From a virus: a stretch of 43,340 nt of DNA. The notes beneath the pieces were generated by a model, which did no database searches, was not told the origin of the DNA, and saw only the letters and a list, made by a program, of their open reading frames with translations. Location: the IMG/VR virus record IMGVR_UViG_3300033153_004362, positions 1 through 43,340 of that record; one strand, written 5' to 3'. A program made the position numbers and the translations under genes. Shown here one piece after another: positions 28,910 to 39,000 of the stretch (positions are counted from its first letter, which is position 1; every line of letters begins with the position of its first letter).

Positions 28910-29203
28910 ATGAACGGCACAATTTTCAATCTACCTCACCCGATCATGGGACAGAACCGGGGACGGTTGGTAGATCGCTACCAGAACTACAAGAACGGCA
29001 CGGCCACAATCGTCTACGAGATCGGCAAAGTCGTAGCTGAGAAGTTCGTTCTGGCCGAGCACGCCAAGACGATTTCCAAGGTCTTCGGTGTTGGGGAGTT
29101 AGAAGTGTTCTACGACTTCGTGGAAGGCGAGGGCCAACCCCCGGGAATCAGGGGCCAGTTCAGAGACACCGACCTTGGGGCTTGGTTTGCCGAAGGTGAA
29201 TAA
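28910..29203 (+). CDS. Hypothetical protein
   Basis: A 97-residue protein with AAGGGGAGAAGG before the ATG. A helix AEKFVLAEHAKTISKVFGVG is followed by an acidic FYDFVEGEGQPPG. Not recognised. Confidence 0.6.
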   Translation: MNGTIFNLPHPIMGQNRGRLVDRYQNYKNGTATIVYEIGKVVAEKFVLAEHAKTISKVFGVGELEVFYDFVEGEGQPPGIRGQFRDTDLGAWFAEGE

Positions 29204-29221
29204 CCCAACCAGGAGAGAGAG

Positions 29222-29525
29222 ATGAGAAAGATCACGGTAACGAAGAAAGAGTTCGAGCCCTTGTATATCGCAATGGGGAGTGTCCCCTCTGACAACGAGA
29301 TAGAGCTGGAGACCAGCTTCAACATGAACCGGAAGCTCAGGCTGAAGAGCAACCTGAAGTCGGATCTGGGAGCGAACGACTTCCCGGCCAGGGATTTGCT
29401 TCTGGAGGAAGAGATTTTCCTGCTCGAAGAGGCCGAGCCATATCGACGAGGAACTCTACAGCCTGAAGCAGAAGTTGACGGACCCAGAGAAGTACGAACC
29501 TTCAGTGGTCCTAGAGGAGGATTGA
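29222..29525 (+). CDS. Hypothetical protein with apparent +1 frameshift
   Basis: From ATG 29222 the frame reads sensibly to LLEEEIFLLEEAE (about residue 72, base 29437). After this, the same frame turns into an Arg-rich sequence overlapping the next gene, whereas the +1 frame from 29439 reads HIDEELYSLKQKLTDPEKYE and ends VVLEED at TGA 29523-29525, just before the ATG of 29527. The +1 frame has no start codon upstream. One missing C in GAGCC(C)CAT would restore a 101-residue acidic protein. Either a real mutation, an assembly error or programmed shifting. Function unknown. Confidence 0.55.
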
Positions 29526-29526
29526 C

Positions 29527-30213
29527 ATGGCGATGGATTGGTCGAGTAGCCAGCTACTGGCGCGGTTCAAGGCCCAGGCGGGGCTCCCTGCAAGCCAGGA
29601 GACGCCGACCGACCCCCAGATCTACGACTACCTGAGTCTGGGCCAGGAGCACTGCTACGGCCTCTGGGCGATCCATTTTCCGCACGATCTGGTCGGTGAT
29701 CCGACGATTATGAGCACCTCGGACTCGGGCGCGACGTACCAGTTTTCAGGGGACATCTTCCCGCTGGGGCTCGTCGAGATCAGGGAGAGCCCAACAGGCC
29801 GGTTGTTGGTTCCGGGCGAGGAGTTCGATCCGAACGCCGATTACGTCTGGGAAGGCGACCAGATCAGGGTGCCGGACTCGGGGACGACGACGTTCGATGA
29901 CGGGCCGTATGCCCGGTACATCTCGCCGCCTGCCGAAATCAGTGCCACCGAAGAGCCGACGCTGAAGCCTACATTTGCCCGGATCATGTGCGTCTACTAC
30001 GCGCTCTACCTCTGGGCCAACCAACCCGGCAACGCCAGCGTCAAGTCGCCGGACACGTTCCTGAGCTTGTTCAACAATGCTTGGACGGGCGACAAACGGG
30101 TGCAGGGCGACAGTGGAATCATGGGCGTGCTCAAGACCCAGCTTTACGGGGACGGTGTGGGGTCGATGGCACCAGTGAATGTCATGTGGTGGCGTGGCAT
30201 TAATACAGGCTGA
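29527..30213 (+). CDS. Head-tail adaptor-like protein
   Basis: A 228-residue protein. The N-terminus (LLARFKAQAGLPASQETPTD, then IYDYLSLGQEHCYGLWAIHF) is the helical start seen in phage adaptor proteins that sit under the portal. A beta-rich middle follows (EIRESPTGRLLVPGEEFDPN) and then helices (FARIMCVYYALYLWANQPGN). Gene order, before the nozzle-like protein, supports the call. AGAGGAGG lies upstream. Confidence 0.55.
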   Translation: MAMDWSSSQLLARFKAQAGLPASQETPTDPQIYDYLSLGQEHCYGLWAIHFPHDLVGDPTIMSTSDSGATYQFSGDIFPLGLVEIRESPTGRLLVPGEEFDPNADYVWEGDQIRVPDSGTTTFDDGPYARYISPPAEISATEEPTLKPTFARIMCVYYALYLWANQPGNASVKSPDTFLSLFNNAWTGDKRVQGDSGIMGVLKTQLYGDGVGSMAPVNVMWWRGINTG

Positions 30214-31865
30214 TGGAGCGGGACGATTTCTGCGATAACCCCTGTATCTCGGAAGAGTGTCTAAGCGAGAAAGGGATTGCAGGCGCAGGAGGAGGGGTAG
30301 CAGGAACAGCGACAGCGTTCGACGAGCCGAATCCGTTTCTCGGCCATATCGAGTACACAGGACTGACTGAGATGCCCGAAGCAGAGGAATACCAGCAGGG
30401 ACCGTACATCGGTATGAGGGACTCGAAAGATCCCGCAGCCGCCAATCCCCGCTATGCCTATAACATCCAGAATCTCTATCCTTTGGACCCGGAGATCAAC
30501 GCGGGCTGGGAAGGCAGGCCCGGCTTCGACCAGGCCGGAGGCCAACTCGGCTCGGCGGGCAAGCGCACTGCCCAGATGTTCCACCAGTACACCCAACTTG
30601 ACGGCACGGAAATCACCTGCGCGATCTTCGGCGGCAAGCTCTACACCTACGACTGGTCTGGTGACTCGTGGACCGACAAAAGCGCAGGCCAGTCCACTAC
30701 GAGTGAGACCGCCCGCTGCTGGGCCGTGACGTTCAACGACAAACTGCTTGTGACGGATGGCACAAACGTCCCCTGGACCTGGGACGACACAAACTTCGTT
30801 GCACTGGCAAATTCCCCCGTAGCCTACGGTCCCCCGGCGCTGTACTATGCCAAGGTCTTCTTCATCAAGAACACCGAAAGATCCACACTCGTCTGGAGCG
30901 AAGAAAACGACCCTGTAACGGGCTACGAGGCTGGGGGGTACAATAATGCCTGGACACTCGGCCAGACCGATCAGGACCCCCTAGAACGGCTTGTGGGGAC
31001 GAATTACGCGCTGATTGTCTTCCGCGCCCGCTCGACGACGAGCATTTCTGGACAGGTGACGCCGAACTTCACGTCTTCAGGTACGAGGGACGGGATTAGT
31101 TCGACGATTGGCACGACCTCAGATCCGGTCTATGTCGGCCAGAACATCTACTTCCGGGACGCGGACTACCGCCCCTGGAGGCTGGCGATTGCGAACCGTG
31201 CGATTTCCCCACTGATCGGGCTTCAGGAGACGTACACCGGCTGGGACAACTCAAACTTCCTCTTGGAATCGTCCTTCCACCTCCCTGGCATGGAGGTTGT
31301 TGGGCTGACGATAACAGAGTCCGGCGAGACGTACCCGAACAAGATCATTGCCATCGACAATCGCAGCCAGGAGATCATCGGCCTCTGGGCTGGGTTCGAT
31401 TCCCAGACCTCGGCCACAGTAAGAGACGACGACGGTTTCCCGGTGCTCATGCACGGCACCAAGGACGGGTACTCTTACAAGCACGGCACGGCGTTTGGGA
31501 GCCTCTGGGACGACGAAGACAACGCAGCGACAACGGCGATTGAGCATATCGTCGAAGGTTCTGCGATGGGCTATGACGCCAAGACGGCGAAGTTCTTCTA
31601 TCGCATCATCGCCCTGTTGAGGGTGAAAAGCGAAGTCACTTTAGAGATCAGCCACACCACGCCGAGACGTACTTCTACGGGGGCCAGCGTCACGACCACC
31701 CACTCCGGCTCGGACTGGGCCGAGGACAGGGTCGTGTTTGGCTCTTCTGGGTACGGCAGGTGGATCCGACCGAAGATCGTCCATGACGAGGTGGGCGAAC
31801 AGTTCGGCTTTGACGGCTGGGTGGTTCTGGGTGATCCGGTCACAGAGAGCCCGGGGATCTACTGA
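30213..31865 (+). CDS. Tail nozzle-like beta-propeller protein
   Basis: A 550-residue protein. YAYNIQNLYPLDPEINAGWE near residue 75, then repeated strand pairs with Trp/Tyr (KLYTYDWSGDSWTD, DKLLVTDGTNVPWTWDDT, ALYYAKVFFIKNTERSTLVW) as in beta-propeller tail proteins of podoviruses (T7 gp12 / P22 gp10 type). Later segments (LIVFRARSTTSISG, DPVYVGQNIYFRDADYRPWR) continue the pattern, and the C-terminus is a beta-sandwich. It would form the tail nozzle below the adaptor. Confidence 0.65.
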   Translation: MERDDFCDNPCISEECLSEKGIAGAGGGVAGTATAFDEPNPFLGHIEYTGLTEMPEAEEYQQGPYIGMRDSKDPAAANPRYAYNIQNLYPLDPEINAGWEGRPGFDQAGGQLGSAGKRTAQMFHQYTQLDGTEITCAIFGGKLYTYDWSGDSWTDKSAGQSTTSETARCWAVTFNDKLLVTDGTNVPWTWDDTNFVALANSPVAYGPPALYYAKVFFIKNTERSTLVWSEENDPVTGYEAGGYNNAWTLGQTDQDPLERLVGTNYALIVFRARSTTSISGQVTPNFTSSGTRDGISSTIGTTSDPVYVGQNIYFRDADYRPWRLAIANRAISPLIGLQETYTGWDNSNFLLESSFHLPGMEVVGLTITESGETYPNKIIAIDNRSQEIIGLWAGFDSQTSATVRDDDGFPVLMHGTKDGYSYKHGTAFGSLWDDEDNAATTAIEHIVEGSAMGYDAKTAKFFYRIIALLRVKSEVTLEISHTTPRRTSTGASVTTTHSGSDWAEDRVVFGSSGYGRWIRPKIVHDEVGEQFGFDGWVVLGDPVTESPGIY

Positions 31866-32614
31866 TGCCTACGCGCACCTGGGAACCGCTTCCGCCTTGC
31901 TCAGACTGCATGGAAATCGTCGAGCAACTCAACCGGCGTATGCCCCAGTTGTATCAGAGCATGGGCGCAGAGACGGTCATTGGTGCCTCGTTCTACCCGG
32001 ACGCAAACCCCGAGACGACGACGGTTGATGGTTTGGTCAGGACGTTCTCTGCTATAGGCACGACTTGGAACGACATCCGTACAGGCCCCGGAACGGGCGC
32101 AGATGACACGAGCGTTACACTGACGCCCAGAATCCGCTGTGACACGAACGTAAACAAATGGGATAGCTGCCAACGCGGTGTGGCCCTGTTTGACTTGTCC
32201 GACTACGGCGAGGAGGCGTTGGTCTCCGCAGAGCTTATTTTGCGCGGGCAAGGCACCCCGAAGAAGGACGACTTCGGCGACAACGCACTCGTTCTGATCT
32301 CCGCCACCTTGGCCTCAGATACGGCCTTGGCGTTGGGAGATTTCGACAACTTCGGCACGACTGAATATGCGACTCGCATCCCGTTCGCCATGTGGGATAT
32401 TTACGGGGCGAACAGTTTTCACATGAACGGCGATGGCATGGAATTCGTCACTGCCGCGCTCGGCGGGATCTGTAGATTCGGCTTCAAGATTTCAGACGAC
32501 TTCGACAACACAGAACCGACTTGGGGCAGTGCCGACGTGGCAGAGGTCGTCATCGCCTCTTCCGAAAACACGAACTATTCTGGCCCAAAACTTGTCCTGA
32601 GATTTAGAGAGTAA
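31865..32614 (+). CDS. Tail fibre-like beta-sandwich protein
   Basis: A 249-residue protein. After a helical N-terminus with CSDCMEIVEQLNRRMPQLYQ (Cys-x2-Cys), the remainder is beta-rich and follows the DNRLRE-type pattern (RGVALFDLSDYGEEALVSAE, LILRGQGTPKKDDFGDNALV ... GPKLVLRFRE) found in carbohydrate-facing domains. It may be a small tail fibre or tip attached to the nozzle. TGATG overlap with the nozzle gene. Confidence 0.5.
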   Translation: MPTRTWEPLPPCSDCMEIVEQLNRRMPQLYQSMGAETVIGASFYPDANPETTTVDGLVRTFSAIGTTWNDIRTGPGTGADDTSVTLTPRIRCDTNVNKWDSCQRGVALFDLSDYGEEALVSAELILRGQGTPKKDDFGDNALVLISATLASDTALALGDFDNFGTTEYATRIPFAMWDIYGANSFHMNGDGMEFVTAALGGICRFGFKISDDFDNTEPTWGSADVAEVVIASSENTNYSGPKLVLRFRE

Positions 32615-32618
32615 GACC

Positions 32619-33329
32619 ATGGGATTTTCATTCAAGCAAATGTTCACGCCGCCCAAGAGCATCAGGAAGTTCCAGCCGAAAAAAGCCGGTAACATCGACT
32701 GGTGGAAGGATGTCGGCAAGGAGGTTGGGATCCCCGCTGCTGCGCTTCTTGCAACAGGAGGGCTTGCTGGGATCGGTCCGCTGGGCGGTGCTCTGGGTGG
32801 GGCTGGTGGTGCCATCGGTGGCCTGGCTAGCAAGGCGGGTGGTCTGTCCTCTCTGGCAAGCGGAGCCGGGGGTACTGCGGGCGGAGGCAATCTCCTCCAG
32901 CGGGCGTTAGGCTTTGCGAAAGGCAACCCTGAACTACTCCTGGGCGGGCTGGACGCGGTTCTGAACGCCAGACGCGGGGCCGAGTCGGACAAGCTCCGCG
33001 ACCTTGGCGTCGATCAGATGAAGCTCCAGAACCGCACCCGCTCCGACTTGCTTGGACGTGCTCTGGGACTGGACCCGAACGCCCCGAACCCGAGCCTGTC
33101 AGGGATCTTCTCGGACCCGAGCAATCCGTTCGCCGCCCGGGGCGGAGGGAGGACAGGACTACCACCCCGGAGGACGGGAACCCCACAGCCTGATCCTTCG
33201 ATAGTAGACGCGAGCGGTGTGGGCGGGCTTGGGAGCGAAGCGGAGGCGAGGCGGAGGATGGGGCTCCCACCCAAGAAGAGTAAGACGCTCAGGAGAGCGA
33301 CAGGCGGACCAAGACAGAGGGTGACATAA
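32619..33329 (+). CDS. Ejection/internal virion protein with Gly-rich hydrophobic segment
   Basis: A 236-residue protein. The N-terminus MGFSFKQMFTPPKSIRKF is followed by a long Gly/Ala/Leu-rich hydrophobic zone (about 45-100; GIPAAALLATGGLAGIGPLG), as in podovirus ejection proteins that insert in the host envelope. The C-terminal third is basic and Pro-rich. First of four consecutive internal-protein-type genes. Confidence 0.6.
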   Translation: MGFSFKQMFTPPKSIRKFQPKKAGNIDWWKDVGKEVGIPAAALLATGGLAGIGPLGGALGGAGGAIGGLASKAGGLSSLASGAGGTAGGGNLLQRALGFAKGNPELLLGGLDAVLNARRGAESDKLRDLGVDQMKLQNRTRSDLLGRALGLDPNAPNPSLSGIFSDPSNPFAARGGGRTGLPPRRTGTPQPDPSIVDASGVGGLGSEAEARRRMGLPPKKSKTLRRATGGPRQRVT

Positions 33330-35254
33330 TGGCATTTCTTCGAGACACCGGCCAGGACCCGAGGCTCAAGCGCCCCGGCCTCCAGCCCCCGACCCGTCCA
33401 ACGGCTCCGGGGATCCGTCCTCCGAGACCGGCCCCAGTGAGCACGGCGACACCGGGCACGGCTGCACCCCCAGCGTTCGCTGCACCGAAACCGGCTGCGC
33501 CTGCGCCCCCGAGCATACAGCCTACTCAGCCGACAAATCTCTCTGGAGCGGTTCAGCAGTTAGCAGCAAATCGACCCACCACGCCAGCACTACCGCCGGG
33601 GGTGACAGTTCCTACTGACGTTACTCGTCAACCCACCCCCTCTGGGACCACGCCTCAGATACAACCGGCCCAACCTCCATCCACCCAGCCCACTGTGCCG
33701 GAACCCTACCAGGCTCCCTGGAAGCAGAGCGGGCAGTACGGCGGTGTGGGACAGGCTGTGAGCCCATTCAACCCGAAGGTCGTTACGCAGGAGATGGCAG
33801 ACCGGAAGCCCCATGTGCCTATAGACATCAACAAACTCCAAGCCGACGCACGTACTGGTCATTCGGAACAACTCTACCAGAGAGCCTTGGCGAGCCCGAA
33901 CCTCATCATGGCAGGGCCAAACGGGAATATCTCAGGCCAAGACATCATCGCAGCCTATAAGAGCGGAAATCCCATAGGAGAAGGTGGGGTCAGCGCGGCT
34001 CAACAGGCTCAGGACTGGGATGCTGGTGGATATGGGAGTATGCTGGATCACCTGAAGCCCGCTGCTCCGCAACCGACACCTGTACGAGAAGGCTTTGAGC
34101 AGACCCAGCCTGGCGTCCAGATGTCCGAAGGCTGGCAGGATGCCGTAGCGCAGGCGAGAGCCCAGGCCCCGTCAGTGATCGCAGCGCAGGGCGGGGCTAT
34201 TGCCCCTCCGGGTGGTGGTGTGCCTGGCCTTCCTCCCGGCGCGTCAGGTCCACTGGGTGGTGGCATCTCTCCGGGCGGTGGTGGTATGGCCCCAGCAGGT
34301 AGCTTCGCTCCTACTCAACCTACGACCCAGGGCTTCACTGCGACTGAGAACCTGAGAGGCACGCAGATTAATCCCCAGACAACGTCAGGACAGACCGGCG
34401 CGTTGAGTCAGGCGTTTCAGGCTGCGGGCCAGCCACAAGGCTCACCGGAATCAGACGCCGCGAGGGCAGCAGTGATGGAACGCCTCGGTGGCCTGGGAGG
34501 GCCGGATCGGACCCAACTTGCCCTAGATGCTTTCAGTCAATTTCAGGAAGCGGGCGAACCTGCGTTCCAGCAAAGACTCACGGACGTAGGCAGACGAGCC
34601 GCTGCGCTCGGACGCGTCGGCGCAGGGATGACGACCTCGGAACTCGGCGACGTTCAGCTTCAGAGGGAGCGAGATCTCAACCGCAGAGGCCAGGAACTGT
34701 CCACCCAGGCCGCAGGGCTCACGTTAAGTGACCGTCTAGCGGGCTTACAGGGCTCCCTGGGCGCTGCGGGCACCATGGGTGGGCTGGACATCGGCCAAGG
34801 GCAGCTTGGCCTTTCTAGGGCCGGTTTGCTGGGTGGCCTTGCAGGGCAGCAGTTCCAGCAGGGGCTCACTGGGCGAGAGGAGATGAGGGGCGAGCGAGGG
34901 TATCAGGACCAACTCGCCAACATGGCCCAGGACCGCCGTGTCCAGCAGGCGCTGATGGAACAGCAGTTCGGCCAGGATGCGTTCGGTAACCAGATGCAGC
35001 AGTTGGGCCTTGCTGGTCAATTAGGTCTCGGAGGCAATCCATACGGCTTCCTTCAGGCGAGCAACCAAGTTCCCGGAGGCAACTCATACGGCACCTTTGC
35101 GAACCTTGCCTTGGCTGGTCAGGGGGGTCAGGGAGGGGCGGTCGGACAGCAACCTCAGTCGCTCCCTAGCATTTTCGCAGGCCAGAATCTAGGGCTGGCA
35201 GGTAATCGTCCGCCCGTAGGAAGCCTGTTTGGCGGCATTCCGACGTTGAGATAG
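33329..35254 (+). CDS. Pro/Gln-rich internal virion protein
   Basis: A 641-residue protein. Residues 1-125 are almost purely Pro/Thr/Ala (disordered), 245-340 are Gly/Pro-rich, and the C-terminal 270 are helical and Gln/Gly-rich with heptad-like leucines (FQEAGEPAFQQRLTDVGRRA; RERDLNRRGQELSTQAAGLT; QQFQQGLTGREEMRGERGYQ). The low-complexity and helical mix is typical of proteins ejected with the DNA. TAATG coupling with the previous gene. Confidence 0.6.
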   Translation: MAFLRDTGQDPRLKRPGLQPPTRPTAPGIRPPRPAPVSTATPGTAAPPAFAAPKPAAPAPPSIQPTQPTNLSGAVQQLAANRPTTPALPPGVTVPTDVTRQPTPSGTTPQIQPAQPPSTQPTVPEPYQAPWKQSGQYGGVGQAVSPFNPKVVTQEMADRKPHVPIDINKLQADARTGHSEQLYQRALASPNLIMAGPNGNISGQDIIAAYKSGNPIGEGGVSAAQQAQDWDAGGYGSMLDHLKPAAPQPTPVREGFEQTQPGVQMSEGWQDAVAQARAQAPSVIAAQGGAIAPPGGGVPGLPPGASGPLGGGISPGGGGMAPAGSFAPTQPTTQGFTATENLRGTQINPQTTSGQTGALSQAFQAAGQPQGSPESDAARAAVMERLGGLGGPDRTQLALDAFSQFQEAGEPAFQQRLTDVGRRAAALGRVGAGMTTSELGDVQLQRERDLNRRGQELSTQAAGLTLSDRLAGLQGSLGAAGTMGGLDIGQGQLGLSRAGLLGGLAGQQFQQGLTGREEMRGERGYQDQLANMAQDRRVQQALMEQQFGQDAFGNQMQQLGLAGQLGLGGNPYGFLQASNQVPGGNSYGTFANLALAGQGGQGGAVGQQPQSLPSIFAGQNLGLAGNRPPVGSLFGGIPTLR

Positions 35255-35263
35255 GAGGTAAAA

Positions 35264-36034
35264 GTGGCTGGGTTTTTTGAGAATCTACTCCGGCAAGGAA
35301 GCCAAGCCGGACTTGGCTATATGCAGGGCCAGCGGGAAGGTCAAGGGCGTCAGGCAGCGCAGGCCGCCCAACAGCAGCGGGAGGAACTGGAACTCGCCCT
35401 GATCCAGGCCCAGATCGAACGGACGGGCAGGCAGGACGTGACCAAGCCCGCTGCCCCGGATCCGCTTGCCGGGTTGTTCCCCGATCCGAACGACCTAGCC
35501 ACTGCTGGTGCTCTGACTGGCACAGGAAGAACGAGGTTCTTTGAGCAAAAGGGCCTCCTTGAGGCCGAGCCTGAAGAGCCAGAAGCTCCTGACATGGACT
35601 TCCAGCGAAGGGTCGAGGCACTCGGCGTGCGCTTCCCTGAAATGAGCCAGCAGGAAATGGCTGGAATCGCATCTTCCCCGACAGCCTTTGCCCAAGCAAT
35701 CCGAAGCCAAGAGCCCGATGCCGTAGATCCGACAAGCCGTTTTGTGGCCGCCCGTCAGAGGGCCTTAGCTGCTGCGGGTGCTGTGAGCAAGGCGATGAAC
35801 GACCCCTTGACTACGTTGAACCCAGAGATGCTTGGAAACACTCTCAGGCTCTTTGGCTACGAGAGCATTGAGGAACTTTCGGGGGACATGGAGAACTTTG
35901 GTATCACGGCGGAAGATGTTCAGGCTGAACCGGATGTAGACCCACTAGGCCGCGCTGAAGAACTTCGGGCTCAGGGTTTGAGTGTCGATGAAATCATCGC
36001 GCAGATGAGAAAAGAGGGGCTCGTCGGTGGTTAA
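35264..36034 (+). CDS. Internal virion/ejection protein, GTG start
   Basis: A 256-residue protein with AGGAGG seven bases before GTG 35264. The N-terminus (MAGFFENLLRQGSQAGLGYM) and Gln-rich helix (QAAQAAQQQREELELALIQA) resemble the N-termini of podovirus ejection proteins; the rest is helical and acidic, ending DEIIAQMRKEGLVGG. It ends inside the start of the large 1459-residue gene. Confidence 0.55.
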   Translation: MAGFFENLLRQGSQAGLGYMQGQREGQGRQAAQAAQQQREELELALIQAQIERTGRQDVTKPAAPDPLAGLFPDPNDLATAGALTGTGRTRFFEQKGLLEAEPEEPEAPDMDFQRRVEALGVRFPEMSQQEMAGIASSPTAFAQAIRSQEPDAVDPTSRFVAARQRALAAAGAVSKAMNDPLTTLNPEMLGNTLRLFGYESIEELSGDMENFGITAEDVQAEPDVDPLGRAEELRAQGLSVDEIIAQMRKEGLVGG

Positions 36035-39000
36035 CGAAGAAGACCTCCGTGCCTTTCTGGAAGGCGGCCCCCCCTCTCAACCCACAGAAGAGGAACTTCG
36101 GGCTCATCTAGCAGGCCCCCAGGAAGAACCCCCTGAGGATAAGAAGCGTATCGCTCCGGGGGTCAGGTTGCTTCAGGGTCTTCTGGGGATGTCCCGGCTG
36201 GTTGTCGGTTCTGGCGAAGAGCCACGTAGGCGTGTTGGCCCTGGAGGGCCGGAGGCCGGTGAGCGTCCTGCTTGGGCAAGAGTCCCTGGGGAGAAGGTCG
36301 CTGAACTATACGGGGCGCTGGAGGAACGTCAGCCGAGGCCAGAGTTTGAGGCGCTAGAGATAGGTTCTGTTGGTGAACTTGCGACCTCGCTTGGAAGGAA
36401 CATTCCAGCCCTCGCGGCAGAGGGAGTGGAAATGATCCCCGGCCTTGTCGCTGCCGAAGCGTCCTTGGTAAAAGCCTTTCCCAGCCTCGCAGCAAAAGCT
36501 CCAGCGGCCAAGGGTTTTATGGACATCCGTGGGGGCTTGGCGCGAGCGGGCCAAAGGGCAAAGCATGGGGCCGGGTTGGGTGAAGCGTATGCCCTGCTCA
36601 GTGGTGAGGCGGTAGAGCACCCCGAAGCACTCGTCATAGACCCCCTTCTGTTTGCTGGCCTAGAGCCTGTTGCTGGGGCGTTTGGTGATGTGGTGATGTC
36701 GGGCACGAGGGCGGCGAGAGGTGTAGGTAGAACAGAAGGCGTACCAAGCACCCTCAGGAGCCTCCTGAGCCCCCGGGAAGTTCCCGCCGATGCTGCCGTA
36801 GGCCGAGACATCGCAGAAGCCCTAGCCATCCGTTCGGCAGAGCCCGGATCGGGCGTAGCTGGACAGGCAGCGCGTCCTGCTCTGGCCCCTGAACTGACAG
36901 AGAAGGGCAATCTCAGGCACGTCCTACGTGGCACTGACCGGGCCGACCTCGGAGAGGCCGGAGCCCAACTTGGTCGAGCACTGGAAGATGAAGCCCACGC
37001 TGCCAACCTTGCAGTCGAACTAGAACAACTTGCACGACAGCAGCGTGTAGGGAGTGTGGTTGCCCCCGAGTTCCAGCCAGAGATTCCTGGGTTCGTCCCA
37101 CGGCCAGGAGAAGGTGTGGCCGGGGCAGCGGCTCGCCCGAGCCTTGTGCCCGAGTTGACCGAAAAAGGAACCCTGAGTCAGATTCTCAAGGGCGGAGAAA
37201 GGGCTGAACTTAGAGGTGCCGGAGAAGACCTCTCCGCGAAGCTGGCAGAAGAGGCCCAGCAGGCCGGGCTCACAAGTGATCTGGCACGGTTTACAGAGGT
37301 CGCAGAGAGAGAGGCGGCAGCGGCTGAACGGCTAGCTACCGAAGCCCCGGTTGACCTATTGGCCGAACCTCCCAAAGTGCCTGCTGCTGAAGTCTTTAAG
37401 ACCTCCGAAGAGGCGCTCGGCAAGCTCGCTGATGTGGATGGCCGAATTGGCAATCTGAGTATCGACGAGCTAAGCCCGCAAGAGACGCTTAGTGGCCTGA
37501 ATGTGGGTCAAGCCAGTCCTGAACTCACTACACTCCTCGCCGAAAGGGACGAAGTATTAAGGCAGATCTACAGGGCAGGAAAGGGCGGTTACATCTCGAA
37601 CCGTGCGCTGATGGCGCTGGGCAGGGGTTCAGCAGGAGCGGTGATTGGCGGGACCACAGGCCGAACCCCAGAGGAGCGGGCCACGAACGCCGCGCTCATG
37701 GGCCTTGGCTTTGTTGCTGGTCCCGGAATGCTCCGCCGTATTATGACACGCCCAGAGAGCCTCTCTGACCTACCCGCCCATTCCCAGGCCATCCAAGAGC
37801 GGATCGGCACAGGTGGCCGTCCCAGGGAGTCTCTTGGAGAGATGGTGAAGAACGCTTACTTCAACATCGTTAGCCGAAGCGCCCCGTTCAGGTGGCTAGA
37901 GAAGGACATAGGCAGGCCGCTCACAACCACGGAGAGCGTGGACGCCGCTGCGCGTTCAGCCCAGGGATCGAACCGCAGGGCCAGTGCATTCATGGAATAC
38001 GGCCCCGCTCGGTTGGGTGAGGCCGGAGAATGGATTCCCACCGGCACCCCAGGGATCTCCCAGATCACTGACCTCGTGGAAGGTGATGTGGCGGGCTTGA
38101 CCCGGTATCAGTTGGCTCAACGGACGCTGGAACTTGCGCCGAGAGGGGTCAAAACCGGCATCACTCCCGCTGATGCGCTGGCAGAAGTCCGAGGTGCCTC
38201 GCCACAGATGGAACAGGCTCACAGGGCCATGGTGGAGTTCGACCAGGCAATCCTCGACTACGCCGCCGAAGCCGGGTTGTTCGGCCCCGGAGAAGTTGAG
38301 GCGATGAAGATGCTAGGTGAGCACTACATCCATTTGGGCAGGGCGTTTGATGTAGGAGGGCTCCCGAGCGGCAGGACGAAGGCGGGCATCTTCAAGCGAC
38401 TCACCCCTGAGGGCAGCACGAGACTAATCCTTGATCCGTTTATCAGCCGCCTTGACCGGACCCTAAGAATTGTTGCGGCAGCGGACCGACAGCGAGTTGG
38501 CCTGCGTCTCCTTAACCTCGTTGAAAAGTTTCCTGAGAGGATGAAAGGTGTTGCGGAACTGGACACCACCCAGCGGGCGGCGAGAAAGGCCAGTCACTTC
38601 GGCGAGAGGCTCCGGGCAGCTGCGTTAGAAGAAGGCGTTGACATCCCCGCAGGGGTCGCTGAAGGGCTCGCAGAGAGGCTTGGCTCCAAGGCGCTTACAG
38701 TAGCCGATGGTACGATCCTTGTGAACCGGGGCGGCGTGCCGATCAGGCTCAAGGTAGAACCCCAACTCTTTGCAGCCATGCAGGCCGTAGGGCCAAGGGA
38801 TGTAGGAGGGCTGGTCAGGCTTGCCAGTGGGCTCAGTTCGACCTTCAAGGGTGGGGTGACGTTGGATCCTGGGTTCGTCATCGACAACGCCTGGCGTGAC
38901 TCGTTCGACGCCGCTCTCCAGTCTACCTACGGGTTCCGTCCTTTCCTCGATTCAGCCAAGGGGCTTGTGGAGTCGATCAACGCGAGATGGCTCAAAAACC

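Noticed and set aside
29222-29635. The full 137-residue uninterrupted frame
   Set aside because: After about residue 72 it becomes Arg-rich and overlaps the adaptor-like gene by 109 bases, while the +1 frame reads as natural protein; the frameshift reading is preferred.
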